Of a stretch of 64,000 bases of DNA, positions 34,755 to 46,072 are shown piece after piece. The DNA comes from Pleurotus ostreatus/Saccharomyces cerevisiae fusant (taxonomy: Eukaryota; Opisthokonta). Both the position numbers and the translations under genes were made by a program. The notes beneath the pieces are model-generated. The model did no database searches and was not told the DNA's origin. It worked only from the letters and a program-made list of their open reading frames with translations. Location of the stretch: NCBI GenBank assembly GCA_024196135.1, contig JAMQCK010000101.1, positions 1 to 64,000 of the forward strand, written 5' to 3'. Numbering within the stretch: position 1 is the stretch's first letter; the number at the start of each line of letters is the position of its first letter.

Positions 34755-36082
34755 ATGGTTAGCTTCAAGATCCTCGCGGGCGGCTATACGTCGTCCATCG
34801 TCACGTACCTTTTCGACTCGGACGCGGCCACTCTCACGGTCGGCCCGCAGAGCACGTCGGGCAGCTCCCCTTCGTGGCTCACCCTCGGCGCGAAGGACCA
34901 GAGCGTCCTCTAGTGCGTACCAGTGGCGTTTCGTGCAGGAAGACCAGTGCTAACCTTGTCTGATAGCGCGACGAACGAGCTCTCCCCCGTCGGTGCCCTT
35001 GAGGCCTTCAAGATCAACGACGATGGCTCTGTGACCTCCACGGACTCGATCTCGTCGCAGGGCAACGGCCCCGCGTTCACCGTCCAGCTTTCGACTGGCG
35101 AAGTCGTTGGCCCCAACGTGCGTATCATGCGGCAAATCAGCGGTGGTCCAAGCTCATCATCATTGCGCAGTACGGTGACAACACGGTTGTGTTCGCGCCC
35201 ACGAGCGCCGACGACCCGACCAAGTTCCAGCAGGACGCCGCCTACAAGGTCGAGCTCCCGACGGACGAGGGCGTGACGAACCACCCGCACCAGGCGTACG
35301 AGTACAACGACGAGGTGTTCATCCCCGACCTCGGCGCGGACACCATCTGGCGCCTCAAGCGCGGCGACGACGGCAAGTACATCCGCTGGGGCCGCATCGA
35401 CCACGACAAGGGCTCCGGCCCGCGCCACATCGCCATCAAGGACGACATCCTCTTCACCGTCCACGAGCTCAACTCGTACCTCACCGCGCAGGCCATCCCC
35501 GACGCGACCGAGACCTCGTCGCCGTTCATCGCGAACGTGAGCGTCGTGCCCACCGAGAACGTCGCCGAGGGCTCCAAGTTCGCCGCCGCGGAGCTCATCA
35601 TCACCGAGTCCACCGACGAGTTCCCCGAGTCGCTCATCTACGTGTCGAACCGCAACATCGGCCAGATCGCCAACCCGACCGACCCGGGCGACACCATCGC
35701 CATCTTCCGCTTCAACGGCAACGGCTCGACGTCTGGCTCCCCCTCCGGCAGCGCTTCTGGCGCGTCTTCGGCCGCCCCGACGCAGAGCAACGCCGCTGAG
35801 CGCCGCGCTGGCTTCGACCTCCGTCACCGCATGGTCAAATCGCGCCGCCAGGAGGGTGGTGACAGCGCGCTCGAGCTCCTTGCCCAGATCCCGACCGGCC
35901 TGCAGCAGGTGCGCGGCCTCGCGATTGGCAGCACAGCCACTGGCACCGACAAGTACGTCGTTGCTGGCGCCAACACGGCTGGTGGCGTCGCCGTCTTCGA
36001 GCGCACGGAGGGCGGTGCGAACCTTAAGGAGGTCGCGCGCAACACCGACATCGCGTCGGCGACGAGCTTCGTTGTTGTTTGA
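34755..36082 (+). CDS. Seven-bladed-propeller lactonase-family protein B
   Basis: Three exons (34755-34912, 34967-35117, 35171-36082) give 406 residues. It aligns throughout with protein A: FKILAGGYTSSIVTYLF, SPSWLTLGAKDQSVLYATNE, NHPHQAYEYNDEVFIPDLGADTIWRL, GSGPRHIAIKDDILFTVHEL, LIYVSNRNIGQ, GLQQVRGLAIG. Exon 1 is 158 nt in both genes and ends at the same codon, proving duplication, while B has lost the later introns. About 50 extra residues around 320-370 form a Ser/Gly/Ala-rich then basic loop (SGSPSGSASGASS, AERRAGFDLRHR) absent from A. Codons are almost all G/C-ending, suggesting higher expression. Enzymatic role as for A: lactonase fold, substrate unproven. Confidence 0.85.
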
Positions 36083-36426
36083 GGAGCTTCGTTGTTCTTT
36101 GAGGGATTGTACGGGTTGCTTGACGACACAACGACCTTTATCTTTATCTATTTATTGAGTGTTTGTACTCCTGTGCAATGCTTATTTTTGCGAAGTTCTC
36201 TGATCAAGGTTACGTTTATTATCTCAGATTTGAGAGGAAAATGCAGCGTCGAGAGACGATAGAACTCAACACTGACAGGTGCAACGAATTTTATAATTGG
36301 CAAGCGGGAACGAACTCGACATCTGAGCATAACAAAAATCCCGCTCTTGTCCCCGACTTCCATCTTGCGAACAGCAAGGAAGACCTTGGTATATCCATTC
36401 CCCTTCTGCCTCGCGAAGAGACACAT
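36083..36426. other. Short spacer before the muconate-cyclase-like gene
   Basis: The frame of the downstream gene remains open to 36163, but the encoded residues do not resemble the family, so it is treated as untranslated. No TATA box is obvious. Confidence 0.35.
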
Positions 36427-37771
36427 ATGGACGCAGCGCAAGTCATTCTCGGGAACCCATCCCAAGATTCAGTCTTTCCCATCCTCGCTGGCTCGTTTCG
36501 TTCACTTTCCCTCTTCCTCCTCGCCTTCACCTACGCGCCCAACAATGGATCCAGCATCTCCCTCATCCATCAAACCGATACTACATTCGGTCCTCACCAA
36601 TATATCGCGCTGAATGCGCGTCGCGATCGCGCTTACACGACCAGCTGGGGTTCCCCTCCCATCCTCTCGAGCTGGGAGATCGCGCGCGAGCAGCAGATCG
36701 AGCACTGGCGCGTCTCGCACGTCAACAATGCGCCAATCACAGCGACATCCTCGTACATTGCACTCCCACCGCCGAGCAACGTGCAGCACATCTACTCGAT
36801 GGGCGGGCCGTCAGGGGAGGTGCACACGGCGGATCTCGAGACGGGAGGCTTCGGGCAGAAGGTGCAGGAGGTCCTGTTTGTGGAGGATGGGGAGCTGGAG
36901 AAAGCGGACAAGACACGGAAGGCTTTGGTGAGTTTCAGTGCGCTGCTGCGATGGGCCAAGATCGCTGACCGTGCCGTACGACCAGCGCGAAGGCTCGCAC
37001 GGCATCGAGTTCCTACTCAGCAGCACGCCCAGGCTTGCATTCGTGCCTGTCCTCGGAACGGACGCAAAGCCGGGGACAATAGAAGTCTATACCCACGATC
37101 CCGCCACCGGCCTATTGTCCCACCTGCATTCCACCCCTCCCCCGCCAGTCAGCCAGGATAACGACGGCCCGCGACACGTCAAGATACACCCCAACGGCAG
37201 GATACTCTACTGCGTAACCGAGCACAGTAAGCTCCCCCGCTAAGAGTCGGCCGCACCCGTCGCTCACGTATGCTCACCCTCAGCCAACCGTATCGACATT
37301 TACACCATTGATTCGAGTTCGAAGACGTCCCTGACGTACGCGACCTCCCATGCCCTCATGCCCTCTTCTCCCTCCGAGGCTCACTACCGAGGCTCGACCC
37401 TTCAGCTCGCGCCCTCTACTTCCCCGTACCCCGCTCCACGCGCGATTCTCACTAGCACGCGCGGCGGGTCCGAGGGAACGAACGGCTGGATTGGGATACA
37501 TCCCTTGGACGCGAGCGGTAGCTTCTCCGGCGCCCCACGCTACCACGAGTTGCCCACGTCTGGCGGGAAGTCCCTCGCGCTCGCGGTGATGTCGAAGCCG
37601 GGAGACGAGGACCGGTCGTGGGTACTCGTAAGCGACGACGCGGAGGGCGCGGGCGGCGTTCGCGTACTCGAGTGGAGCCACGAGACGGATGAGCTCGAGG
37701 AGCTCGCGGCGTGGGGCGGAGACGCGGACGTGGACATGCAGGGCTCGAGCTTTTCTCTCTGGTTGGATTGA
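36427..37771 (+). CDS. Carboxy-cis,cis-muconate cyclase-like propeller protein
   Basis: Three exons (36427-36927, 36986-37226, 37284-37771) encode 409 residues. Landmarks are FPILAGSFRSLSLFLLAFTY, QYIALNARRDRAYTTSWG, SSWEIARE, GSHGIEFLLSSTPRLAFVPVLGTD, NDGPRHVKIHPNGRILYCVTEHTNRIDIY and GWIGIHPLD. The GPRHVKIHPNGR and Y-x-V-x-E-H phrases are typical of fungal 3-carboxy-cis,cis-muconate lactonizing enzyme, which in the fungal protocatechuate route closes 3-carboxymuconate to 3-carboxymuconolactone. No signal peptide. The start is uncertain: this ATG precedes about 15 residues without homology, and the homology begins at FPILAG. It lies 370 bp before an intradiol dioxygenase in the same direction. 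Confidence 0.8.
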
Positions 37772-38137
37772 TCAGGAGGTGAAGGATGACCGGTCTGGAC
37801 GATTATGATCATGACAATCCAGCGCGTTATGATAGGCATACGAAGCTCTTCCCCCTCCGACGCGCGCGTACCTCCACCCAAACCTCCCTCCCGAAGCCCT
37901 TCCTTTCGAACCCGCCACCAACGCTCGCGCCGGACCATCCTCGTCAGGTGGGAAGCGGTCCGACGACTCGCGCGTGGGGATGCGGGGCGTCGGCCACGGG
38001 CGCCTAATGGGCTGCCCCGATCAGTGATCAGCTGGGAAATGCCCCCGCGTGCGGGGCACGTATAAATACGTCGAACCTGATTCACTCCTTCCGGATCCAG
38101 GCGCAGAACCCGATTCAGGCGCTTGCCACCGCCAGCG
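37772..38137 (+). promoter_or_regulatory. Promoter region of intradiol dioxygenase 1
   Basis: The 366-bp spacer has TATAAATA at 38061-38068, 70 bp before the start codon, within a GC-rich segment containing GCGTGCGGGGCACG. A strong TATA box suggests inducible expression, an inference. Confidence 0.55.
38061..38068 (+). promoter_or_regulatory. TATA box of intradiol dioxygenase 1
   Basis: TATAAATA, 70 bp before the start codon. Confidence 0.6.
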
Positions 38138-39399
38138 ATGTTCCTCTCCTTGGTCTCCTCGGTGACGCTCCTAGTCGTGGGCGCTGCGGCGCACAGCGAG
38201 CCGAAGACGCCCGCGGAGGTGGAGCGGTTGAGGGCGCTGCAGGCGGCGGCGTATCACGTGCGTGGTATACTCTTGTTGAGGGGCTATCTACTTACCTGCG
38301 ATCGTCCTTCAGTGCGCGCCCGAGGTCGCGCAGTTCACGTCGGAGAGGCAGAAGGGATGGGGGCAGCAGCTCCTGTACGGCGTCGGCACGCAGCTGCCGG
38401 GGTATGCAGACCTGTTTGCTCCGTCTATTGACGGGTCGGATCCTGAAGACGAGATCATGATGGCCTGCTCCCCGGTCCCCCACCAAACGAAGATACAGAA
38501 CAACACTTGTGTGTTAGGTGCGCTCACTACGCTGGCGTCTCGATCAGCTCTGACACCTCCTAGCCCCCGAGGTCACCGAGGGCCCGTACTATCACACCGT
38601 GGGACACCCTATACGGCAGAACATCGCGGAACTGCAGAATGGACTACTCACTGTACGTCCTCACCACCTTCATTCATCCCTCAACCCCCTGACACTTATC
38701 ATCGCCCAGTTCCTCGACATCGGCGTCATCGACGTTGAGACCTGCCGCCCCCTCCCCAACGTCCTCGTCGACATCTGGCATGCTAATGCCACCGGCCACT
38801 ACGCCGGGCACCCTGTGCCGCGCGCGGGCCTCGAGAACGAGCAGCCGCAGGTTGGCGGCAAGCGCGCGGGGCTACTCTCCGCATTCCCGCGCACCAACTT
38901 CGAGGAGACCTGGCTGCGAGGCGCGTGGGTGACGGACTCGAACGGGGTCGCGAAGTTCACGACTATCTTCCCGGGATACTATACGGGACGGGCCGTGCAT
39001 GTGCACAGTGAGTTATGCAGCCATCATGGTCAGGGACAATGTATCCGAACCCTTTTCGTAGCCAAAGTCTTCACCGACTGGAGCGTCCTGCCGAACGGCT
39101 CGTTCGTCGCGGGCAGACTAGCCCACACCGGGCAGTTCTTCTTCGAGGACGACATCACGGGCGAGGTCGCGGACAAGATGCACCCGTACACGCAGAACCC
39201 AATCGCGCAGACGCGCGGGCGGACGAGGAACTGGAGGGACTCGCTGAACATCTTCGAGGACTCGCACGGTCCCGAAGGGCAGTACAACCCCATCTTTGAT
39301 CTGCACTTCCTTGGTGGCGTCCTCAACCAGGGCTTGGTGGGCTTCATCACGATGGGCATCAATGTCAGCGCGTCGTACGACAACTTCTGGAAGGGCTGA
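38138..39399 (+). CDS. Intradiol ring-cleavage dioxygenase 1, probably secreted
   Basis: Five exons (38138-38257, 38313-38517, 38564-38652, 38710-39007, 39062-39399) encode 349 residues. Residues 1-18 are a signal-peptide-like stretch (FLSLVSSVTLLVVGAAA). The non-heme Fe(III) ligands of intradiol enzymes are visible: a Tyr in EGPYYH (117/118), a Tyr in GYYTGRAVHVH (228/229) and two His in that same motif (235, 237). VLVDIWHANATGHYAGH is the family core. Such enzymes split catechol, protocatechuate or hydroxyquinol between the hydroxyls to give cis,cis-muconates. The N-terminal 108 residues with AYHCAPEVAQFTSER belong to the extracellular fungal subgroup. NAT in WHANATG is a potential N-glycosylation site. 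A near-identical paralogue lies at 41.8-43.3 kb in inverse orientation. Confidence 0.93.
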
Positions 39400-39685
39400 A
39401 CGATGGAATGACTGGAACGAGAGGAGGCATTGACGATTCAACTCATCGGCAACGGGCACTCATGGGGATAGCGGAACGCACACTACTTCGAGGCTTGTTC
39501 ACGCTAACGATTACGCTCATGTATCAGCATCTATTGTAGAATATTCACAAGCATGTTGGATTAAGAACGGTTAGGCATGACGGAAATGCGTGTCCCTAAA
39601 ACACAAAAAAATGTACAGAGCATTGTACAGTAAGTATGAAACCTCCCCGGCCATGAGCAAGCCATTCGTGCAGCCTTATACCGGT

Positions 39686-41479
39686 TTACTCCTCTTTCGA
39701 CCATTCCACTGATAACAGTCCTCGAGGCATACCGCGCTCCGGACCGCGCGTCCCAGAGGTCAGAGACATCACCTTTTCCCATTCCTTGTCCCGCCTTTCA
39801 AGCTCAAACGTCTTGTTGTCTTCGTCTAGTTGGTACCCCAGGTCAAATCTGACACCAGACCCAAATGTGTGCTGCAGAAAAGCAGCAACCTCCTGAGCAT
39901 TGCCGATGTCCTTGGGATAGTTGAGCGCAATGCAAACGTCCTCCTGCGCATCGATGGCGAGCCGATTTGGAGTACCTGGCACAGGCGGAATGATAGTCGC
40001 CTCCAAGGGCAGGTATATCCTCGTCAGGGCCGGGCAGTGCGCTGCGAGAGTAGCAAGCGTAGCGAGCGTGCAGCAAGCGCCAGCGGGCTCATAAGATTCG
40101 ATGACTATGATCTCCAGCATGAACAGTTCGGGCCAGGACCGAGCCAGATGCGTCCACTGCTCCTGCGTGAAATGGACTCGCCAGAAGCAACCGAGTCCGA
40201 AACTCTTGAGGCCAGAGATCGAAGCAAGTGGCGCGATGTGCTCGTAGGTGAGTGTCCATTGATACGCGGCGTCGTCAAACTGGGCGTCCGCGATCCTTCG
40301 GCAGAGGACGACATCCTGGAGATACGCAGGATCGCAGACCCGTTCGATGGTTTCCGTCAGCGCGAGGACGTTGGCGGGAGGTTCCGTTTCCGGGGAGTCC
40401 ACGTAGACGCTGTTCAGGAGAGGCCGTTTGGGGCAGCTCTGCAGGAGTGCTGCGGCATCAGCGAAGGGGACGCCGTAGACGTGGAGGACCTCGAGTGCAG
40501 GGAAGGCGCCTGCAGGATATTTTGGCCGCCGCTCGATCCACGGTGACTGCCCGGACTCCTCGATGGAGCGGAATTCGATGCGGAGGAAGGCAAGGCGGCG
40601 CAAACGCGCAAGGCCTTCGAACAATTCGGGATGGGGGCCGAAGGGGATATATATATCCAGGTGCCCCAGCAATCGATGGCTGGTGAGACTTTGCACCACT
40701 TGAAGCTGAGTAGGGTGCTGCTGTAATGCATCGACGACCGCTTCCGAAAGGGAGTCGTCATCGCGCGTGAGCGACCTAAGCCGTGGAAATTCTCCCTGTC
40801 TTATAGCCAGCCGGTGGGCGTTGTCCATGCTGAGGTCCGTAATGCATGAGAATGATATGATAAACCTCAGGAAATGGCGGTAGTAATCGACCGAGCCGCG
40901 CACGAATTCCAGCGAGCGGGCCTTGTCTTGTGCGAGCCGGACAGTGTGCACATGTGGCAGGAGCTTGCGCCTCGGATTCGCCTGGAGAATCTTGTTCTGT
41001 GTCGCCCGAGGGAGAGGATATATGTCGATGACTTTAACACGGTTGGCCAGCTCTCGGATAGGCGCCCAGAAGTCTGGCAAGGGACAAGAATTTGGAGCTG
41101 AAGCTAATTTAGACGCCTACATTGCTGTGCGTGAGTGGCAACCTGAGGATATGAAGACCTGTTCTCACCTGAGATGCATCGTAATAAAACTTTAGTGATG
41201 CTTCTGTAGTATTACTTAGCGAGGACGAAGACACTCAGGATGAACAAGCGGCGCACCATCCCATCTTTCCGGAGGCATGAGGTTGAGGAGGGGCTCAAGG
41301 CCAGGGAGACGTTCCCAAAGGATAGGGTTGGCAGCCAGATAGAGTGCCCTGCAAGTCAACGCCACTTTGGCCAAGTGGATGTTCGTAAATCTGCGGACCG
41401 CCAGCTCGCGGCAGATCTCTTGCAGGAGCTCGAGAGGAAGCTTCAGTAAGGCGGGCATTTTGTAGGTCGTCGACGACAT
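39686..41479 (-). CDS. F-box protein with LRR-like C-terminus
   Basis: Three exons (41479-41257, 41203-41169, 41050-39686) give 540 residues with consistent phases. The N-terminus LLKLPLELLQEICRELA, then ALTCRALYLAANPILWERL, is a clear F-box, which binds Skp1 in an SCF ubiquitin ligase. The remainder has repeated Leu-rich spacing (FPALEVLHVYG, HCPALTRIYLPLEA, CPKRPLLNSVY) like divergent LRRs that recognise substrates. Such genes are numerous in agaricomycetes. The middle 35-nt exon restores the conserved LKFYYDASQ segment; the third acceptor (GAGAG before 41050) was chosen because it alone keeps phase. It lies between two inverted dioxygenase copies. The substrate is unknown. Confidence 0.75.
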
Positions 41480-41771
41480 CTCGGATGCGGATGAAGGATG
41501 GATGAAGCCGGCGACACGGACAATGAGTTTAATGAGGTCCAAGAGAGAATTGCGGGCCCCAATGGACGGTCTACTTAAGGTGGCGCTTCGGCAGGTTCCG
41601 ATCCAATCACGTGAGAGACACGCTTTGTTCGCGACAAAACAGAAAGCCGGACTGCAATGCAACGGCGTTGTACAGCAACAAAAGTTTTTGCGGCATTGAC
41701 GATGGCCCGTGCCCTATGCATGCTTGGCCGACACAGAGGCGGAATTACCTACGTACACATCGGCTTGGTAA

Positions 41772-43267
41772 TTAGTCCTGCCACTGATCTTCGTACGACG
41801 CGCTGACGTTGATTCCCTACAACCCCGTGAGTAACCTGCTACTCGAGGACGCAGCCAGGACCCCTCGAGCGAATCATTCAAGCATCAACTCACCATCGTT
41901 ATGAATCCCACCAGCCCCTGATTGATGATACCGCCGAGCAGATGCATGTCGAAGACCGGGTTGTATCGCCCTTCGAGACCGTGCGCGTCCTAGAGAGATT
42001 GTGATTGAGCACAGAAAATTCGACGTCGTCCAGACAAACAAGAAATCAACCTCGAATATATTCAGCGCATCCCGCCAGTTCCTCGTCCGCCCCCACGTCT
42101 GCGCGATTGGGTTCTGCGTGTACGGGTGCATCTTGTCGACCACCTCGCCCGTAATGTCGTCCTCGAAAAAGAACTGGCCGGTGTGCGCAAGTCTGCCGCC
42201 GAGGAAGGTGTTGTTGGGAAGGACAGTCCAGTCAGTGAAGACCCGTGCTAGTAAAAAATGGTCAGCACGCGTTTCGTGTTGCCCCTCATCCGCCTGCCCT
42301 GCAGCCTAGTCCGTTCGAAAAGAAAGAGAAGCAAATGAAAGAAAAATCCCTCACAATGCACATGCACCGCCCGCCCCGTATAGTAACCCGGAAACACCGT
42401 CGTAAACTTCGCCACCCCATTCGCATCTGTCACCCACGCGCCGCGCAAGAACGTCTCCTCATAATTCGAGCGCGGATACGTCGTCAGCAGCCCGCCGAAC
42501 TTGCCCCCGACCTGCGGCTTCTCGTCCTCCAAGCCGGGAAAGGGCGTGGGGTGCCCGGCGTAATGCCCGGTGGCATTCGCGTGCCAGATGTCAACGAGGA
42601 CGTTGGGGAGGGGGCGGCATGTCTCGACGTCGATAACACCGATGTCGAAGAACTGGATATATAGGTGGTCAGTGAGGTTGGAGAGCAGGGGTGAAGGGCG
42701 ACGACGTACGGTGAGCAGCCCATTCTGCGTCTCAGCAATATTTTGGCGCAAAGGGTGTCCCGCGTGGTGGTAGTACGGGCCCTCGGCGACCTCAGGAGCT
42801 AGTAAGGATGGCGTCAGGAGTGCAAAGGATGACAAGCAGGCATTCGCGCTATCGCAAACGCCCGTCCGGCCAACATACCTAGTACGCACGTGTTGTTCTG
42901 AATCTTCGTGCGAGGGGGAGCGGGCGAGCAGGCCAGCATAGTCTCGTCCTCAGTATCAGCACCGTCAATGGACGTCGCGAACAGGTCGGAGTACTCGGGT
43001 AGCTGCGTGCCGACGCCGTACAGGAGTTGCTGACCCCATCCACGTTGACGCTCGGAAGTGAACTGGGCGACTTCCGGTGCGCACTAGAAAGCAGAGGAAG
43101 ATGTCGGTTCATACGTCGCTGAGGAAGAGAAATGAAGCAGCACGTACATGATATGCTGCTGCCTGCAGTGCCCTCAGGCGTTCTACCGCGGCGGGAGACT
43201 TTGGCTCGCTGTGCGCAGATGCGCCAGCGGCAAGATAGCACAGAGAAATTGCCAGAGAAAAGAACAT
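41772..43267 (-). CDS. Intradiol ring-cleavage dioxygenase 2, probably secreted
   Basis: Seven exons (43267-43148, 43083-42879, 42798-42710, 42652-42355, 42247-42051, 41989-41894, 41816-41772) encode 349 residues, exactly the length of dioxygenase 1. The first four exons are 120, 205, 89 and 298 nt in both genes; the last exon of dioxygenase 1 (338 nt) equals the sum of the last three here (197+96+45). The signal peptide (FFSLAISLCYLAAGASA), EGPYYHHAGH, WHANATGHYAGH and GYYTGRAVHVH ligand motifs are kept. The intron after NIFE starts GTTGAT, a weak donor, yet the join restores the family sequence. TATAAAA lies at 43317-43311, about 45 bp upstream. Substrate is likely a catechol-type aromatic. 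Confidence 0.92.
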
Positions 43268-44393
43268 GACTGACACTTCTTGCTTGAGCCAGCTATCCTA
43301 CCTCGCAGGCTTTTATACCCTCCCCGCAGGCTTTACGTCTCCCCCACCCGCAAAGGCATTTTGCTAAGGATCGTCGGCCACAAAGCGCCCGTAGTACACC
43401 ATGCTCCAAGAAGTGCGTGAGTAGTCGGACCGCCTCCGAAACGGATGAATTTATTCGACGTAGGCTCACTAAAGTCTCTCGAAGTTGCTAACCAAGGTCA
43501 GGAATTTGAACCGTCGATTTCGCGTCAGCATGACTGTCACATGATTCGTCCCACGCCACCTATACCCATTTTGGTGTCAAAGGCAGCGACAGGACTTGCC
43601 CTCGAGCTCTGTTCGAGCAAGGTAGTCCAGCAAAAGGCCACTGAGCCTGGTAAGGGCCGTTCTAGGGGCTGCGGAAAGAATCTTGAATATTTTTTTCGCA
43701 TATCTGAGCGTAGTAACGACGCAGTGAAGAGTTTCGAACGGCGTCCTGCCGCAACTGTGTCTATCGAGCCGTCAGCGTCTTGACAGTGCCCTTACCCTGT
43801 CCTGTCAGCTCAGGCATTTGCGCGTAAACCATTCGCACGCACCACTACCGAGCGCAAGACAGAAGGAAAGGAGGAGAGGAGATCAGGACGATGAAATGAC
43901 AAGGATAACCGCATTCTTCCCATCGGTTCCCACCCATTCCCACCATCGACAAGGTCATGCGTTGACACTGGGATTCTGAAGGGCAAGGGGGTGAGAAAAT
44001 AGACTTGAGTGTCCGGGCTTGGGTAGCGAATGAATATCAATCATGGACATTAGAGTCAAGTTACGGTTGGTCCTGGCAATCATGCGTACCACTCACGCAC
44101 CTCATCCCAACGTCCATCTACTGCCAGTGCCACCCGCAAAGTCAGCGACCTGACTTGAACGTGACACTAATGACCAACACCCCGGCTAGTCTCTTCCATC
44201 GCCCGCGCGAGGCGGACGCACCTTCGCTCCTGCCATCACCGACGTGTCGCGGACCGCGGGCCTATACATATCAGGCGATCCCCCGCACGCCTCCTCCCCC
44301 TCGACACGCCTTCTCTTCGAAGTAGCCCCCGTCGAGCCTTGAAGCAGCCCGCGTCGTGCCCCTGGAGTAATCTATCAAGCCTCTGAAGCAGCG
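43268..44393. other. Divergent intergenic region
   Basis: About 1.1 kb between dioxygenase 2 and the plus-strand membrane-protein gene. The dioxygenase TATAAAA is at 43311-43317. No gene, RNA or repeat is otherwise supported. Confidence 0.45.
43311..43317 (-). promoter_or_regulatory. TATA box of intradiol dioxygenase 2
   Basis: TATAAAA on the minus strand, about 45 bp before the start codon. Confidence 0.65.
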
Positions 44394-45535
44394 ATGCCGA
44401 CGACAACGATGACCGCGACCACCGCCCACGTCCTGCGCCCCATCGCCGACGCGCTCGTCTTCCTCACTAACACGACCGTGCACCCGACGCTCTTCCCCTA
44501 CCTCTGGGGTCCAACGCTGCATGCGGCAAGGTACGTGTCGATCTCTGCTTCGGGGAAAACAGCGCCTGCGAGGGTGCCGTATGTGAGGTGAAGTGAAGTG
44601 CTGACTGAGGCTTCTTCTAGGATATCCATAGCCTACCAGACGAACGCGCGGAAGCAGCCGGGGTACGGGAGGATGCCATGGGCAACCTACATCGCGGGGT
44701 ATCTGATCATGGTGCGCTGAAGGGTGGCCGAGGTCTGAGGACGATCGGGGGAACTGACGCTTCTTGCAGTGCTGGGGCGGCACCCTGACCGCGCACTTCC
44801 TCTGCGGCCTCCCTCCTCCACAGCTGTACTCCTTCCACCCATACATAAACTACGTCGCGGTCCATCTCGCGCTCACCTTGCTGTTCTCCTTGTTCCCTCA
44901 GGTGCGTCTGCGACCTCAATATCCCCATACCCTCTCTAACCTCCTCTCTGCCACCCTCCTCAGCTCCTCACCCACCCCAAACTCCTGGACACCGCCCTCC
45001 TCCCCATCGACGCCTCCATGCGCACAAACGCTGTCACCGGCGCCCTCGCCCTCCTCCAGCACCCTCGCACCGCCCCCGAGCTCGTCACCTCCCCGCTCTT
45101 CCACCTCATCCTCGGCGCCGCGGGCTCCGCTGGCGGCGGCGTCCTTGCTGGAACCTTCAACCTCTGGTCAGCGGACTGGCAGTTCAGCACCCCGGTGTTA
45201 CTCCGCGGGGGCGGCGCGTTGGCGACGTTGGATCTGTGGGGCGGGTCGGTGGTTGGTGAGTAATCCTACAGACTGACATGGTGTCGACGTTGGCTAATCT
45301 GATCTGACCTTCAGCCGCCGTATACAGCACATTTTCCCTGCACCCGGCCTTCGCGCCGGTCTTCGTCGGACTGGTCGAGCAGGGGCTTGTCGCAAAGGAC
45401 CTGACGCTCAGCACGCTCGGCGCTCGCGCCATGGGCGCGGTGACGTTCCTGGCCCTCCTTGGCTCGCGCGTGTGGTATACTCATTACAGCGCGCCGGCTG
45501 CACCGAAGACGGTGCCCGCGAAGAAGAGGCAGTAG
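44394..45535 (+). CDS. Multi-pass membrane protein, TRIC-channel-like topology (tentative)
   Basis: Five exons (44394-44530, 44621-44711, 44770-44901, 44964-45255, 45315-45535) encode 290 residues. Hydrophobic segments occur at YIAGYLIMCWGGTLTAHFLCG, YINYVAVHLALTLLFSLFP, FHLILGAAGSAGGGVLAGTF, VVAAVYSTFSLHP and AMGAVTFLALLGSRVWY, and the C-terminus is basic (PKTVPAKKRQ), compatible with ER retention. The Gly-rich helix GAAGSAGGG and the LLPIDASMR loop recall trimeric intracellular cation channels, which provide counter-ion flux for ER calcium release. That assignment rests on topology and short phrases only. Otherwise it is an uncharacterised fungal membrane protein. Confidence 0.7.
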
Positions 45536-46072
45536 TTCCGCACAATGCAAGATATTTTCGTCATGCCACAGCCTACCCCGCGCACTTCCATTGGCCTCAA
45601 CAAACTCGGTCAGGTACGCCTCCCATTCATGTCTCTTTGTCCCGCCGGTTTGCCTTGGTTCGCCTATTGTCACCCATTGTCCCCCACCGGACCCTTTCTT
45701 TGTGATCACTCCCGTAATCACACTTTGCCGGCGGTTAGCCACGAGGCGGTGGCCGTCGTCACGGCAACCCAGCCTAATCCGGCAATTTATGGCACCGTGC
45801 ATGACCGAAACAAGTAACCGGCGACAAAAGCCTGGCCATAGCCGGACATAAACCCGGTTATGGCAATGTTCAGTGCAAAGCTCATGTCTGGTCTTTGTTT
45901 GTGCTCGGGCCTTGGGGGTATATAAGAGGCGTGCGGTATGTGCTTGCGGTCTGACACTACAGGACTCCTTCGGGCCTTCGTTCGACCAGCACGTTCTCGC
46001 TCGCGACGCTCTGCAGCTTCTGCTTCTCTGGCTAGATCTCTCTACACCAACTGGACCAGTTACAACAGAACA
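45536..46072. promoter_or_regulatory. Promoter region of the small acidic/basic protein gene
   Basis: A TATATAAG at 45919-45926 lies about 150 bp before the next start. Between 45800 and 45870 the phrases GGCCATAGCCGG and CCGGTTATGGCA form an imperfect inverted repeat. No gene is seen. Confidence 0.4.

Noticed and set aside
34910..35827. 305-codon minus-strand ORF
   Set aside because: It is antisense to propeller protein B, rich in Val/Asp/Gly/Arg as expected from GC-rich third positions, and has no domain or splice logic.
36163..36426. N-terminal extension of the muconate-cyclase-like protein
   Set aside because: The frame is open but the residues do not resemble the family, and homology begins only after 36427.
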